NCBI GenBank assembly: GCA_019454625.1
Contig: JACFNY010000012.1
Span: 1 to 15,127, forward strand
Reading direction: 5' to 3'
Source of the DNA: Sphingomonadaceae bacterium
Lineage (GTDB): Bacteria > Pseudomonadota > Alphaproteobacteria > Sphingomonadales > Sphingomonadaceae
Length of the DNA stretch: 15,127 bases
Position 1 is the first letter of the stretch, and each line of letters begins with the position of its first letter. Positions 7,957 through 14,996 of the stretch are shown piece after piece. The notes beneath the pieces are model-generated. The model searched no databases. It had not been told where the DNA came from and saw only the letters and a list, made by a program, of their open reading frames with translations. A program made the translations under genes and the position numbers.

Positions 7957-7975
7957 CGCGGCGTTCTGCGCCGCG
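7957..7975 (-). other. GC-rich hairpin between DUF502 gene and asd
   Basis: Perfect 7-bp inverted repeat CGCGGCG / CGCCGCG around a 5-base loop in the 60-base gap. On the minus strand it is not followed by a T-run, so it is at best a weak terminator or pause; it could also stabilise an mRNA end after processing. Confidence 0.35.
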
Positions 7976-7992
7976 GCGCCCGCGCTTGCAAG

Positions 7993-8697
7993 TCAGTTTT
8001 GCGGCGCAGCCGGCTTCCCGCGCAGCCCCTCGGGCGGCAACATGCCGAGCGAGATGTAATATTTGAACAGCTCGTCGACGCTGACGCCCGACACCTCGAT
8101 CACCGACGCGGGCGGCACGAGGATGAGACCGCCGGTCATCGGCAGCGGCGCGGTGGGGATGTAGATCATCATGCGCGGCTCGCCGCCCACCATCAGCGGC
8201 TCGGGCGAGGCGAGCAGCGCCAGCACGTCCGTGCCGTTCTCACCGAAGCGGCAGGCGACGACGCGCATCGCGGCAAGGTCGCTCTCGTTCTTCGTGCCGA
8301 TCATGCGGATCAGCTTGGAGATCGGGCGGTAGACGTCGCGCAGCACGGGAATGCGCCCGATGACCGCATCCAGCCGCCGCTCGACGCTGCGCCGCGCACG
8401 TTCCTGAAAGGCGAAGCCGATCGCCCAGATGCCGATGACGACGAAGATCAGCAGCAGCCAGAAACCGACCGTGCCGTCCCCGAAGATGAAGGCGCCGCCG
8501 CTCGTCAGCGCCGAGCCGAGTAGCGTGTCGGCGCCGAACAGCCCCGCGACCTGCCGCACCAGCCAGTCGAGGATCATCAGCGTCAGGATGAACGGCAGCA
8601 GGAACAGGAGACCGGTGAGGAACTGCGCGACGATCCTGTCGAACGCGACGCGCCACGGCGGACGGGGCGGTTCGGGAAGATCGTCGGCGGGTGTCAT
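7993..8697 (-). CDS. DUF502 family membrane protein
   Basis: A 234 aa inner-membrane protein of the DUF502 family; its molecular function is unknown. Two strong hydrophobic segments are visible, about 25–47 and 77–97, with a short loop between. A cytoplasmic-type domain follows, containing RIPVLRDVYRPISKLI (115–130) and the family hallmark IPTAPLPMTGGLILVP (180–195). The N-terminus is proline-rich and acidic (DDLPEPPRPP). The ATG at 8697 is 7 bases after the leuB stop, so it is almost certainly on the same mRNA as the leucine genes, though no biochemical link to leucine synthesis is known to me. Confidence 0.88.
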   Translation of the reverse strand: MTPADDLPEPPRPPWRVAFDRIVAQFLTGLLFLLPFILTLMILDWLVRQVAGLFGADTLLGSALTSGGAFIFGDGTVGFWLLLIFVVIGIWAIGFAFQERARRSVERRLDAVIGRIPVLRDVYRPISKLIRMIGTKNESDLAAMRVVACRFGENGTDVLALLASPEPLMVGGEPRMMIYIPTAPLPMTGGLILVPPASVIEVSGVSVDELFKYYISLGMLPPEGLRGKPAAPQN

Positions 8698-8704
8698 GTG
8701 CCTC

Positions 8705-9760
8705 TTATAGCGCCGCGATGATCGCCGCGCCCATCTCCTGCGTGGAAAGCGTGCCGCCGAGGTCGCGCGTGCGTGCGCCGCCGGTCAGCGCCTTGTCCAC
8801 GGCCGCTTCGACACGGTCGGCGGCGGCGGCGTCGCCGAGGCTGAAGCGCAGCGCCATCGCGAAGCTGAGGATCGCCGCGCACGGGTTCGCGAGGCCCTGC
8901 CCGGCGATGTCGGGCGCGGAACCGTGAATCGGCTCGTAGAGGCCGGGCCTGCCCGCCTCGCCGATCGCGGCGGAGGGGAGCATCCCGAGCGAACCGGTGA
9001 GCATCGCCGCCTCGTCCGAAAGGATATCGCCGAACAGGTTGTCGGTGACGATCACGTCGAACTGCTTCGGGTTCTTCACGAGCTGCATCGCCATGTTGTC
9101 GGCGAGCATGTGCGAAAGCTCCACATCGGCATATTCCGCCTTGTGCAGCGCCGTCACCTCCTCCTTCCAGAGCAGGCCCGCCTCCATGACGTTCGACTTT
9201 TCGGCCGAGCAGACGCGGTTCGAGCGCTTCCGCGCCAGCTCGAACGCCGTGCGCGCCACGCGGCGGATTTCGGACGAGGTATAGACCTGCGTGTTGACGC
9301 CGCGCCGCTCGCCGCCGCCAAGGTCCTCGATGCCGCGCGGCGTGCCGAAATAGACGCCGCCGACAAGCTCGCGCACGAACAGGATGTCGAGACCCTCGAC
9401 ATACTCGCGCTTGAGGCTGGAGGCATCGGCAAGCGCCGCGAAGCAGCGCGCCGGGCGCAGGTTCGCATAGACGCCCATTTCGGAGCGCAGGCGCAGCAAC
9501 CCCGCCTCCGGGCGCTTGTCATAGGCCTGCCCGGCCCACTTCGGCCCACCGACCGCGCCCATCAGCGCAGCATCGGAAGCAAGCGCACGCGCCACCGTCT
9601 CATCGGTGATCGGAAAGCCCGTGGCGTCGATGGCCGCACCGCCGAACAGCGCCTCTTCCACCGCGATGTCGAGCGCCAGCGCTGCAAGCAGCCGCTTCAC
9701 CTCCCCGATCACCTCCGAGCCGATACCGTCGCCAGGAAGCAGGAGCAGGGATTTCGTCAT
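8705..9760 (-). CDS. leuB: 3-isopropylmalate dehydrogenase
   Basis: Oxidises and decarboxylates 3-isopropylmalate with NAD+, the third step of leucine synthesis. 351 aa, normal for Leu[12 protein letters not shown] (7–17) is the N-terminal family motif. Substrate-binding Arg residues lie in [16 protein letters not shown] (88–103). Tyr137 lies in [10 protein letters not shown] and Lys188 in [25 protein letters not shown] (241–259) is the isocitrate/isopropylmalate dehydrogenase signature with the metal-binding Asp residues. I start at the ATG at 9760: sequence upstream in frame does not resemble LeuB, and an AAGG lies about 9 bases before the ATG. The ATG overlaps the phosphoesterase stop by ATGA, so translation is coupled to that gene rather than to leuD. 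Confidence 0.97.
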   Translation of the reverse strand: MTKSLLLLPGDGIGSEVIGEVKRLLAALALDIAVEEALFGGAAIDATGFPITDETVARALASDAALMGAVGGPKWAGQAYDKRPEAGLLRLRSEMGVYANLRPARCFAALADASSLKREYVEGLDILFVRELVGGVYFGTPRGIEDLGGGERRGVNTQVYTSSEIRRVARTAFELARKRSNRVCSAEKSNVMEAGLLWKEEVTALHKAEYADVELSHMLADNMAMQLVKNPKQFDVIVTDNLFGDILSDEAAMLTGSLGMLPSAAIGEAGRPGLYEPIHGSAPDIAGQGLANPCAAILSFAMALRFSLGDAAAADRVEAAVDKALTGGARTRDLGGTLSTQEMGAAIIAAL

Positions 9761-10596
9761 CGGGCTTCGCCTTTCGGATGCAATGTGATGAGCCAAATGT
9801 CGGGGACCGCACCAAGGCGCAAGGGTAGAATACTCGTGCCGAGCCCAGCGCTCACAAAAATGTCGCGCGCACCCTCGCGGATATGGCCGCAGGCGTAGCG
9901 CGCACCGGTGTTCGTGGCATAAGTAATCGCGCCAATGATCGGCCACACGAGCTGGCCGCAATGCGTGTGGCCGGTGAGTACGAGCCGCGCAGTTTCAGGC
10001 AGCGAAGGGATCACGTCAGGGCTATGGCTGAACACGAGCGTTGCAGCACCGGGCGGCACGGCGCGAAACGCTTCGGCGACATCGGCATGGCGCGTATGCG
10101 GATCGTCGATACCGACGACGGTGAGCGGCCCCGCGTTGGCTGAGCGGTTGGTGAGCACAGCGACGCCCGCCGCTCGGAGCGCGGCTTCGAAGCCCGGATC
10201 CTCGCGCCAGTAGTCATGGTTGCCCATCACCCCGAACACACCGAGCGGCGCGCGAAGGCCTTCAAGCGGCGCAGTCGCGGCGCGCGCGGAATAGCGCGCC
10301 GTCGCGACCGTCTTATCGCTAACGAAATCCCCCGCCAGCACCACCAGATCGGGACGCTCAGCATTCATCAGCCCGACGAGGCGTTCGAGCCGCGAGGGCG
10401 GCATGTCCGGCCCCGCGACATGGATATCGGAAGCAAGCAGCACGCGGACCGGCGCAGCGCCCTCGGCGAGGGGGAACACGACTTCCGCTCGACGTATCAC
10501 CGGATCGGCGAGCGCGATGCGGTACATCCAGAACAACGCCACCGCACCGATGAGGAATAGGGCGGCCGCGGCGATGAACGGCCTTCGCACGATCAC
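9757..10596 (-). CDS. Membrane-anchored calcineurin-like metallophosphoesterase
   Basis: A 279 aa protein with one N-terminal membrane helix (about 7–25) and a complete calcineurin-like phosphoesterase domain. Dimetal-site motifs in order: D57-x-H59 in ASDIHV, GD at 89–90, GNHD at 125–128, H191 in FSHSPD, and GHTHCGQ at 209–215. This resembles the YkuE/YaeI-type group, some of whose members act on lipid or lipid A-precursor phosphates; the substrate here is unknown. The start is inferred as GTG at 10596, overlapping the leuD stop as GTGA, with GAAGG 4 bases before it; GTG at 10590 is an alternative with better spacing. It lies between leuD and leuB with 4-base overlaps on both sides, so it must be made together with them. 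Nothing visible ties it to leucine synthesis. Confidence 0.9.
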   Translation of the reverse strand: MIVRRPFIAAAALFLIGAVALFWMYRIALADPVIRRAEVVFPLAEGAAPVRVLLASDIHVAGPDMPPSRLERLVGLMNAERPDLVVLAGDFVSDKTVATARYSARAATAPLEGLRAPLGVFGVMGNHDYWREDPGFEAALRAAGVAVLTNRSANAGPLTVVGIDDPHTRHADVAEAFRAVPPGAATLVFSHSPDVIPSLPETARLVLTGHTHCGQLVWPIIGAITYATNTGARYACGHIREGARDIFVSAGLGTSILPLRLGAVPDIWLITLHPKGEAR

Positions 10597-11192
10597 GCCG
10601 CCTTCGCAGCGCCTGCGATCCACGGCTGTTCGGCGGCGAGCTTCGCCTCGAACGCGGCGATGTCCTTGTCCATCGCCTGCGTCAGCCCGATCTCGTCGAG
10701 GCCGTTCATCAGGCAGTGCTTGCGGAACGGGTCGATCTCGAAGGTGAAGCGGTCCTGATACGGCGTCGTCACCACCTGGTTCTCGAGGTCGACGGTGATC
10801 TCGTCGGTTTCCGCGACCTCCATCAGCCGGTCGATCTGCGCCTGCGGCAAGGCCACCAGCAACATGCCGTTCTTGAAGGCGTTGCCCGAGAAGATGTCCG
10901 CGAACGAGGGTGCGATCACGACGCGGAAGCCCATGTCGGTGAGCGCCCACGGCGCATGTTCGCGGCTGGAGCCGCAGCCGAAGTTGTCGCCTGCGATGAG
11001 AATCGGCGCACCCTTGTGGCGCGGCTGGTCGAAGATGTTGTCCGGGTTCTCGCGGATCACCGCGAAGGCACCCTTGCCGAGACCCGCCCGCTGGATGGTC
11101 TTCAGGAAACGCGCCGGAATGATGACGTCGGTGTCGACGTTCTTCGCGCCGAACGGCACGGCGATGCCGGTGAGGGTCTTGAAAGCGTCCAT
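10593..11192 (-). CDS. leuD: 3-isopropylmalate dehydratase small subunit
   Basis: Small (swivel-domain) subunit of isopropylmalate isomerase, pairing with LeuC to convert 2- into 3-isopropylmalate. 199 aa, the usual size. [13 protein letters not shown] (18–30) is the N-terminal family motif. [17 protein letters not shown] (68–84) is the substrate-loop signature, with the conserved SSREH. The ATG at 11192 shares one base with the leuC stop (TGATG), a common leuC–leuD arrangement; in-frame sequence upstream is Arg-rich and lies within leuC. The stop overlaps the GTG of the phosphoesterase gene by 4 bases. Confidence 0.97.
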   Translation of the reverse strand: MDAFKTLTGIAVPFGAKNVDTDVIIPARFLKTIQRAGLGKGAFAVIRENPDNIFDQPRHKGAPILIAGDNFGCGSSREHAPWALTDMGFRVVIAPSFADIFSGNAFKNGMLLVALPQAQIDRLMEVAETDEITVDLENQVVTTPYQDRFTFEIDPFRKHCLMNGLDEIGLTQAMDKDIAAFEAKLAAEQPWIAGAAKAA

Positions 11193-12613
11193 CAGGCGGC
11201 TCCCATCAGCTGGCGTACGTCGGTGAGGCGGCCGGTGACGGCGGCGGCGGCGGCCATCGCGGGCGACATCAGGTGCGTGCGCGCACCCGGCCCCTGCCGC
11301 CCGACGAAGTTGCGGTTGGAGGTGGAGGCGCAGCGCTCGCCCGCAGGCACCTTGTCCGGGTTCATGCCGAGGCACATCGAGCAGCCCGGCTCGCGCCAGT
11401 CGAAGCCCGCCTCGATGAAGATGCGGTCGAGCCCCTCGTCCTCGGCCTGCCGCTTCACGAGGCCGGAGCCCGGCACCACGAGCGCCTGCTTCACATGGGC
11501 AGCGACATGACGGCCCTTCGCCACGGCGGCGGCGGCGCGCAGGTCCTCGATGCGGCTGTTCGTGCAGCTGCCGATGAAGATGTTCTGCACCTCGACGTCC
11601 TCGAGGCGCGTGCCCGGCACGAGCCCCATGTAGTCGAGGCTCTTCTGCGCAGCGGCCTGCTTGGTGGGATCGGCGAAGCTCGCAGGCTCAGGCACGATGC
11701 CGGTGATCGGCACCACGTCCTCCGGGCTCGTGCCCCATGTGACGAGCGGCGCGATCTTCGCGCCGTCGATGACGACGCTCTTGTCGAAGCGCGCGCCGGG
11801 ATCGGTGGCGAGCGTGCGCCAGTAGGCGACCGCCCTCTCCCAGTCCGCGCCCTTCGGACTCCTTGGGCGATCCCTGAAATAGGCGAAGGTCTTCTCGTCG
11901 GGCGCGATGAGCCCGGCGCGGGCGCCGCCCTCGATCGCCATGTTGCACACGGTCATGCGGCCTTCGATCGACATCGCCTCGATCACGGGGCCGCGGTATT
12001 CGATGACATGGCCGGTGCCGCCGCCCGTGCCCGTCTCGCCGATCACCGCAAGCGTCACGTCCTTCGGCGTCACGCCGTGGCCGAGGCTGCCCTCGACGCG
12101 GACCTCCATCGTCTTCGCGCGCCTGAGTAGCAGCGTCTGCGTCGCGAACACGTGCTCGATCTCGGACGTGCCGATACCGAAGGCGAGTGCGCCGAACGCG
12201 CCGTGCGTCGCGGTGTGGCTGTCGCCGCAGACGACCGTGGTACCGGGCAGCGTGAAGCCCTGCTCCGGCCCGATCACGTGCACGATGCCCTGCCGCGCGT
12301 CGTTCATCTCGATGAGCTCGACGCCGAAGTCCGTCGTGTTGCGGATCAGCGCATCGAGCTGCGCGGCGCTCTCGGGATCGGCGATCGGCTCGAAGCGATG
12401 GTTCGTCGGCACGTTGTGGTCCGGCACGGCGAGCGTCAGGTCCGGGCGGCGAAGCCGGCGGCCCGCGCTGCGAAGCCCCTCGAACGCCTGCGGCGTCGTC
12501 ACTTCATGGATGAGGTGCCGGTCGATGAAGATGAGCGACGTGCCGTCCGGCCTTTCGGCGACGACATGGGCGTCCCAGATCTTCTCGTAGAGCGTGCGCG
12601 GGGTCTGTGTCAT
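11192..12613 (-). CDS. leuC: 3-isopropylmalate dehydratase large subunit
   Basis: Catalytic, [4Fe-4S]-containing large subunit of isopropylmalate isomerase. 473 aa, matching the bacterial family. The cluster Cys residues are C350 in GSCTNS and C411/C414 in [30 protein letters not shown] (128–146) is another aconitase-family motif. I start at the ATG at 12613 because [12 protein letters not shown] at residues 7–18 is the normal LeuC N-terminus; an in-frame ATG at 12655 would add an unconserved Arg/Ser-rich stretch. No Shine-Dalgarno is visible before 12613, which is unusual for such a gene. It is the first gene of the leu run, 100 bases behind rplS and beyond that operon's terminator. Confidence 0.97.
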   Translation of the reverse strand: MTQTPRTLYEKIWDAHVVAERPDGTSLIFIDRHLIHEVTTPQAFEGLRSAGRRLRRPDLTLAVPDHNVPTNHRFEPIADPESAAQLDALIRNTTDFGVELIEMNDARQGIVHVIGPEQGFTLPGTTVVCGDSHTATHGAFGALAFGIGTSEIEHVFATQTLLLRRAKTMEVRVEGSLGHGVTPKDVTLAVIGETGTGGGTGHVIEYRGPVIEAMSIEGRMTVCNMAIEGGARAGLIAPDEKTFAYFRDRPRSPKGADWERAVAYWRTLATDPGARFDKSVVIDGAKIAPLVTWGTSPEDVVPITGIVPEPASFADPTKQAAAQKSLDYMGLVPGTRLEDVEVQNIFIGSCTNSRIEDLRAAAAVAKGRHVAAHVKQALVVPGSGLVKRQAEDEGLDRIFIEAGFDWREPGCSMCLGMNPDKVPAGERCASTSNRNFVGRQGPGARTHLMSPAMAAAAAVTGRLTDVRQLMGAA

Positions 12614-12626
12614 GCGCGCGGAAGTA

Positions 12627-12639
12627 GGCGATGATCGCC
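12627..12639. promoter_or_regulatory. Short palindrome upstream of leuC
   Basis: GGCGAT-g-ATCGCC, a perfect 6-bp inverted repeat around one base, 14 bases before the leuC ATG. It may be a regulator site or a small mRNA hairpin near the start codon; it is short enough to be chance in GC-rich DNA. No convincing -35/-10 pair was found in this 100-base gap. Confidence 0.25.
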
Positions 12640-12656
12640 GAAAGCGCAACGGCATC

Positions 12657-12695
12657 GAAACGCAAACGGCCGCCCCGGTCTCCCGGCGCGGCCGT
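12657..12695 (-). terminator. Intrinsic terminator after rplS
   Basis: On the minus strand an 8-bp stem ACGGCCGC / GCGGCCGT (12695–12688 with 12673–12666) continues, after one C/C or G/G mismatch, into a 4-bp CCGG stem closed by a GAGA loop (a GNRA tetraloop). The hairpin runs directly into TTTGCGTTT. It lies 19 bases after the rplS stop, the right place to end the rpsP–rplS transcript. The T-run is interrupted, so termination may be partial. Confidence 0.65.
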
Positions 12696-12713
12696 CCATG
12701 AATCCGGCGGCGC

Positions 12714-13088
12714 TTACGCGGTTTCGCGCGTGTCGCGGCGCTCGGCGATGCGGGCCGACTTGCCGCTGCGGCCGCGCAGATAATAGAGCTTGGCGCGGCG
12801 GACGGCGCCGCGGCGCACGACCTCGATCGAATCGACGTTCGGCGAATAGAGCGGGAAGACGCGCTCGACGCCCTCGCCGAAGCTCACCTTGCGAACGGTG
12901 AAGTTGGAGCTGACGCCCTTGTTTGCGCGGGCGATGCAGACGCCCTCGAAGTTCTGGACGCGAGTGCGCTCGCCTTCGACGACGCGCACGCCGACACGGA
13001 GCGTGTCGCCCGGGCGGAATTCCGGAATGGTCTTGCCCGCGGCAAGCTTCTCGATCTGCTCGGCTTCGAGCTGCTGGATGAGGTTCAT
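12714..13088 (-). CDS. rplS: 50S ribosomal protein bL19
   Basis: Ribosomal protein bL19, at the 30S–50S interface. 124 aa, in the family range. Conserved stretches are [12 protein letters not shown] (43–54), [21 protein letters not shown] (about 63–83) and [19 protein letters not shown] (91–109). The ATG at 13088 is one base after the trmD stop, and an AAGGA lies 8 bases before it inside the trmD tail. It is last in the rpsP–rimM–vapBC–trmD–rplS run and is followed by a hairpin terminator. Confidence 0.97.
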   Translation of the reverse strand: MNLIQQLEAEQIEKLAAGKTIPEFRPGDTLRVGVRVVEGERTRVQNFEGVCIARANKGVSSNFTVRKVSFGEGVERVFPLYSPNVDSIEVVRRGAVRRAKLYYLRGRSGKSARIAERRDTRETA

Positions 13089-13089
13089 C

Positions 13090-13830
13090 TCATTCGTCCT
13101 TGTTCTCACGCCGCGCGCCAGAGGGCTCGCCGACCCGAGCGCCACCACGGCGCTCCCACAGGTCCGGCCGCCTTAGCCGTGTATCGGTCTCTGCCTGGCG
13201 CTGGCGCCAGGCCCCGATCCGCGCATGATCCCCCGATCGCAGCACTTCGGGGATCGTGCGCCCTTCCCATTCATTGGGCCGGGTATACTGCGGATATTCG
13301 AGGAGGCCGCTTTCGAAGCTTTCCTCGGTTCCGCTCGAAGCGGCGCCCATTACGCCGGGAACGAGCCGAATGCAAGCGTCAAGCAGCGTCAGCGCCGCCA
13401 TTTCCCCGCCCGACAGCACATAGTCGCCGATCGACACCTGTTCGATGGGCCGTGCCTCGAACAGCCGCTCGTCGATGCCCTCGAACCGCCCGCAGAGGAT
13501 CGAGACGCCCGGCCCCGCCGCCAGCGCCCACACCCGCGCCTGCGAGAGCGGCGCGCCGCGCGGCGTCATGGCGAGGAGCGGCACGTCCGGGCGGCGCGCC
13601 AGAACGTCGTCGACGGCGCGCGACAGCACGTCCGCCCGCATCACCATGCCCGCGCCGCCGCCCGCGGGCGTATCATCGACGGAACGATGACGGTCCTTGG
13701 CGAAATCGCGGATCTGCACGGTTTCCAGCGACCACAGCCCCTCGGCGAGCGCACGCCCGGCAAGGCTGTGGCCGAGCGGACCCGGAAACATCTCAGGGTA
13801 AAGCGTGAGGACGGTGGCGGCGAAGGTCAC
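13090..13830 (-). CDS. trmD: tRNA (guanine-N1)-methyltransferase
   Basis: Methylates G37 next to the anticodon of certain tRNAs, preventing +1 frameshifting; normally essential. 246 aa. The SPOUT trefoil-knot SAM site is seen as LCGRFEGID (112–120) and [11 protein letters not shown] (133–143). The conserved YPQYTRP is at 179–185. The N-terminus [13 protein letters not shown] (8–20) fits the family, which supports the GTG at 13830 as start. That GTG overlaps the vapC stop as GTGA, and the bases before it contain no Shine-Dalgarno, so initiation probably depends on ribosomes finishing vapC. In most bacteria trmD follows rimM directly; here a toxin–antitoxin pair separates them. Confidence 0.96.
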   Translation of the reverse strand: MTFAATVLTLYPEMFPGPLGHSLAGRALAEGLWSLETVQIRDFAKDRHRSVDDTPAGGGAGMVMRADVLSRAVDDVLARRPDVPLLAMTPRGAPLSQARVWALAAGPGVSILCGRFEGIDERLFEARPIEQVSIGDYVLSGGEMAALTLLDACIRLVPGVMGAASSGTEESFESGLLEYPQYTRPNEWEGRTIPEVLRSGDHARIGAWRQRQAETDTRLRRPDLWERRGGARVGEPSGARRENKDE

Positions 13831-14210
13831 AGCGGCAGCGTCCAGTTCTCGACCCTGAGGCCGGGAATGTCGGCGAAATCGGCTTCGTTGTTGGTGATGA
13901 CGATCGCATCGAGGCTGAGCGCATGTGCAGCCAGCAGCCGGTCAAATCGCCCTCGCCGGAACGGCAGCGTCGCATAAGCGCGCGCCGCGGCTTCATCGAA
14001 GGGAAGCAGCGGAATGACGTCGATGAAGGCGTTCAGAACCTCCATCGGCGGCAGCTTGCCGTTCGCAGAGCCAAGCAGGATTTCAGCGAAGTTTACCGCC
14101 GAGATCACAACCGAACCGGGTTCACGCGCCTCAAGACGGACGCGCAGCGGAAGATGCTGCCCGGTCATTGCGTAGACCGCGCAGTCCGCATCAATCAGCG
14201 CGAGCTTCAT
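13827..14210 (-). CDS. vapC: VapC-like PIN-domain toxin (ribonuclease)
   Basis: A 127 aa PIN-domain protein of the VapC toxin group, expected to be a Mg2+-dependent RNase inhibited by the antitoxin next to it. Acidic residues of the family are in place: Asp7 in LIDAD, Glu43 in NFAEILLG, Asp90 in [11 protein letters not shown], and Asp111 in the TNNEADF motif (106–112) before IPGLRVENW (115–123). All four look intact, so it should be active. The usual DTN at the first site reads DAD here. The ATG at 14210 overlaps the vapB stop by ATGA and the stop overlaps trmD by GTGA. Some VapC toxins cut tRNA anticodon loops or rRNA; its target is not predictable from sequence. Composition is less GC-rich than its neighbours in sampled stretches. 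Confidence 0.88.
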   Translation of the reverse strand: MKLALIDADCAVYAMTGQHLPLRVRLEAREPGSVVISAVNFAEILLGSANGKLPPMEVLNAFIDVIPLLPFDEAAARAYATLPFRRGRFDRLLAAHALSLDAIVITNNEADFADIPGLRVENWTLPL

Positions 14211-14476
14211 TCAGAATCCGACCGGTCTTTTCGTTCCCAGACGCGCGGCGGATCGTCGAAATCCTCGCGGGGCGGCACGGTCAGCCACGGCGCCTTGCCC
14301 CAAAAGCCGCTGACGTCGATCTTCCCCGGCTTCGCCGGTGCAGGCTCGAACGCGAAATGCCCTTGCTCCTCGCGCAGCACCATCACGTCGCCGTCCTTGA
14401 GGCCGAGTTCCTTCGGCAGGCGCAGCGCCACCGAATTGCCCGACTTGAAGACCTTGGCCCTATATTCCTTGCCCAT
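14207..14476 (-). CDS. vapB: VapB-like antitoxin, SpoVT/AbrB domain
   Basis: An 89 aa antitoxin with an N-terminal AbrB/MazE-type swapped-hairpin DNA-binding domain, AKVFKSGNSVALRLPKELGL (7–26), and a longer C-terminal tail rich in Pro, Trp and charged residues (about 50–89) that should wrap around the toxin. Two ATGs are adjacent at 14479 and 14476. GGAG lies 4 and 7 bases before them respectively, so I favour 14476; the difference is one Met. It begins about 30 bases after the rimM stop and directly precedes vapC with a 4-base overlap, antitoxin first as usual. It probably represses transcription by binding the GTATATAC repeats just upstream. Confidence 0.88.
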   Translation of the reverse strand: MGKEYRAKVFKSGNSVALRLPKELGLKDGDVMVLREEQGHFAFEPAPAKPGKIDVSGFWGKAPWLTVPPREDFDDPPRVWERKDRSDSE

Positions 14477-14487
14477 CATGCAGCTCC

Positions 14488-14530
14488 GTATATACGGGCA
14501 GTATATACTAGGGGAGGAAAGCCGGATCAA
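14488..14530 (-). promoter_or_regulatory. Probable vapBC promoter with twin GTATATAC operator
   Basis: Two copies of the self-complementary octamer GTATATAC lie at 14488–14495 and 14501–14508, 13 bases apart start to start. On the minus strand TTGATC (14530–14525), a 17-base spacer and TATATA (14507–14502) form a plausible sigma-70-type promoter (4 of 6 matches in each hexamer, exact 17 spacing). One octamer covers the -10, the other the expected start site. The upstream half lies inside rimM, whose TAG stop overlaps one octamer. Autorepression by VapB or VapBC at such repeats is the usual pattern for the family; binding here is inferred. Confidence 0.65.
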
Positions 14531-14993
14531 GGACGATGCAGGTGTCCGCCTCGGGCACAGCATCGGCGTTGAACGGCACCATGAAGCGCTTGCCGTCCGG
14601 CTGTTCGATTTCGAGGATGTCGCCGGCGCCATAGTTTTCCACGGCGAAGACCGTGCCCACGGCCGCGCCGTCCGTGGTGACGACGGCAAGCCCGATCAGG
14701 TCGGCGATGTAGACTTCGCCCTCGCCCGGCGGCGGCAGCGCGTCCCGGTCCACGGTGAGTTCGCTGCCGCGCAGCGCCTCCGCGGCGTTGCGGTCGGGCA
14801 CTTCGGCGAAGCGGGCGATGACGCCTTTCGGCGTATCCTTCGCGGCCTTCAGCGTGAGCGTGCGGCCGCTTGCTTCGAAGGTCTTGAAGGCGCGGAAGCT
14901 ATCGAAGCTGTCGGTGAACAGCTTCAGCCGCACCTCGCCGGTCACGCCGTGCGCGCCGATCACGGCAGCAAGCGTGACCCGGCGGGTGGACAT
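14508..14993 (-). CDS. rimM: 16S rRNA-processing / ribosome maturation factor RimM
   Basis: Assists maturation of the 30S head by binding ribosomal protein uS19. 161 aa, slightly short but normal for alphaproteobacteria. The N-terminal RimM domain (about 5–85) begins with AAVIGAHGVTGEVR (9–22). The C-terminal PRC-barrel domain (about 93–160) contains VYIADLIG (94–101) and the conserved end motif MVPFNADAVPEAD (138–150). The ATG at 14993 is 3 bases after the rpsP stop (TAA–AGC–ATG). The stop is TAG, and the final codons overlap a proposed promoter for the downstream vapBC genes. Confidence 0.96.
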   Translation of the reverse strand: MSTRRVTLAAVIGAHGVTGEVRLKLFTDSFDSFRAFKTFEASGRTLTLKAAKDTPKGVIARFAEVPDRNAAEALRGSELTVDRDALPPPGEGEVYIADLIGLAVVTTDGAAVGTVFAVENYGAGDILEIEQPDGKRFMVPFNADAVPEADTCIVLDPAFLP

Positions 14994-14996
14994 GCT

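Noticed and set aside
7933..7992. Promoter for asd (TTGCAA as -35)
   Set aside because: No acceptable -10 at 16–18 bases; too weak to call.
12621..12646. leuC promoter with TTGCGC and TACTTC
   Set aside because: Spacing is 17 but the -10 matches only 2 of 6 bases.
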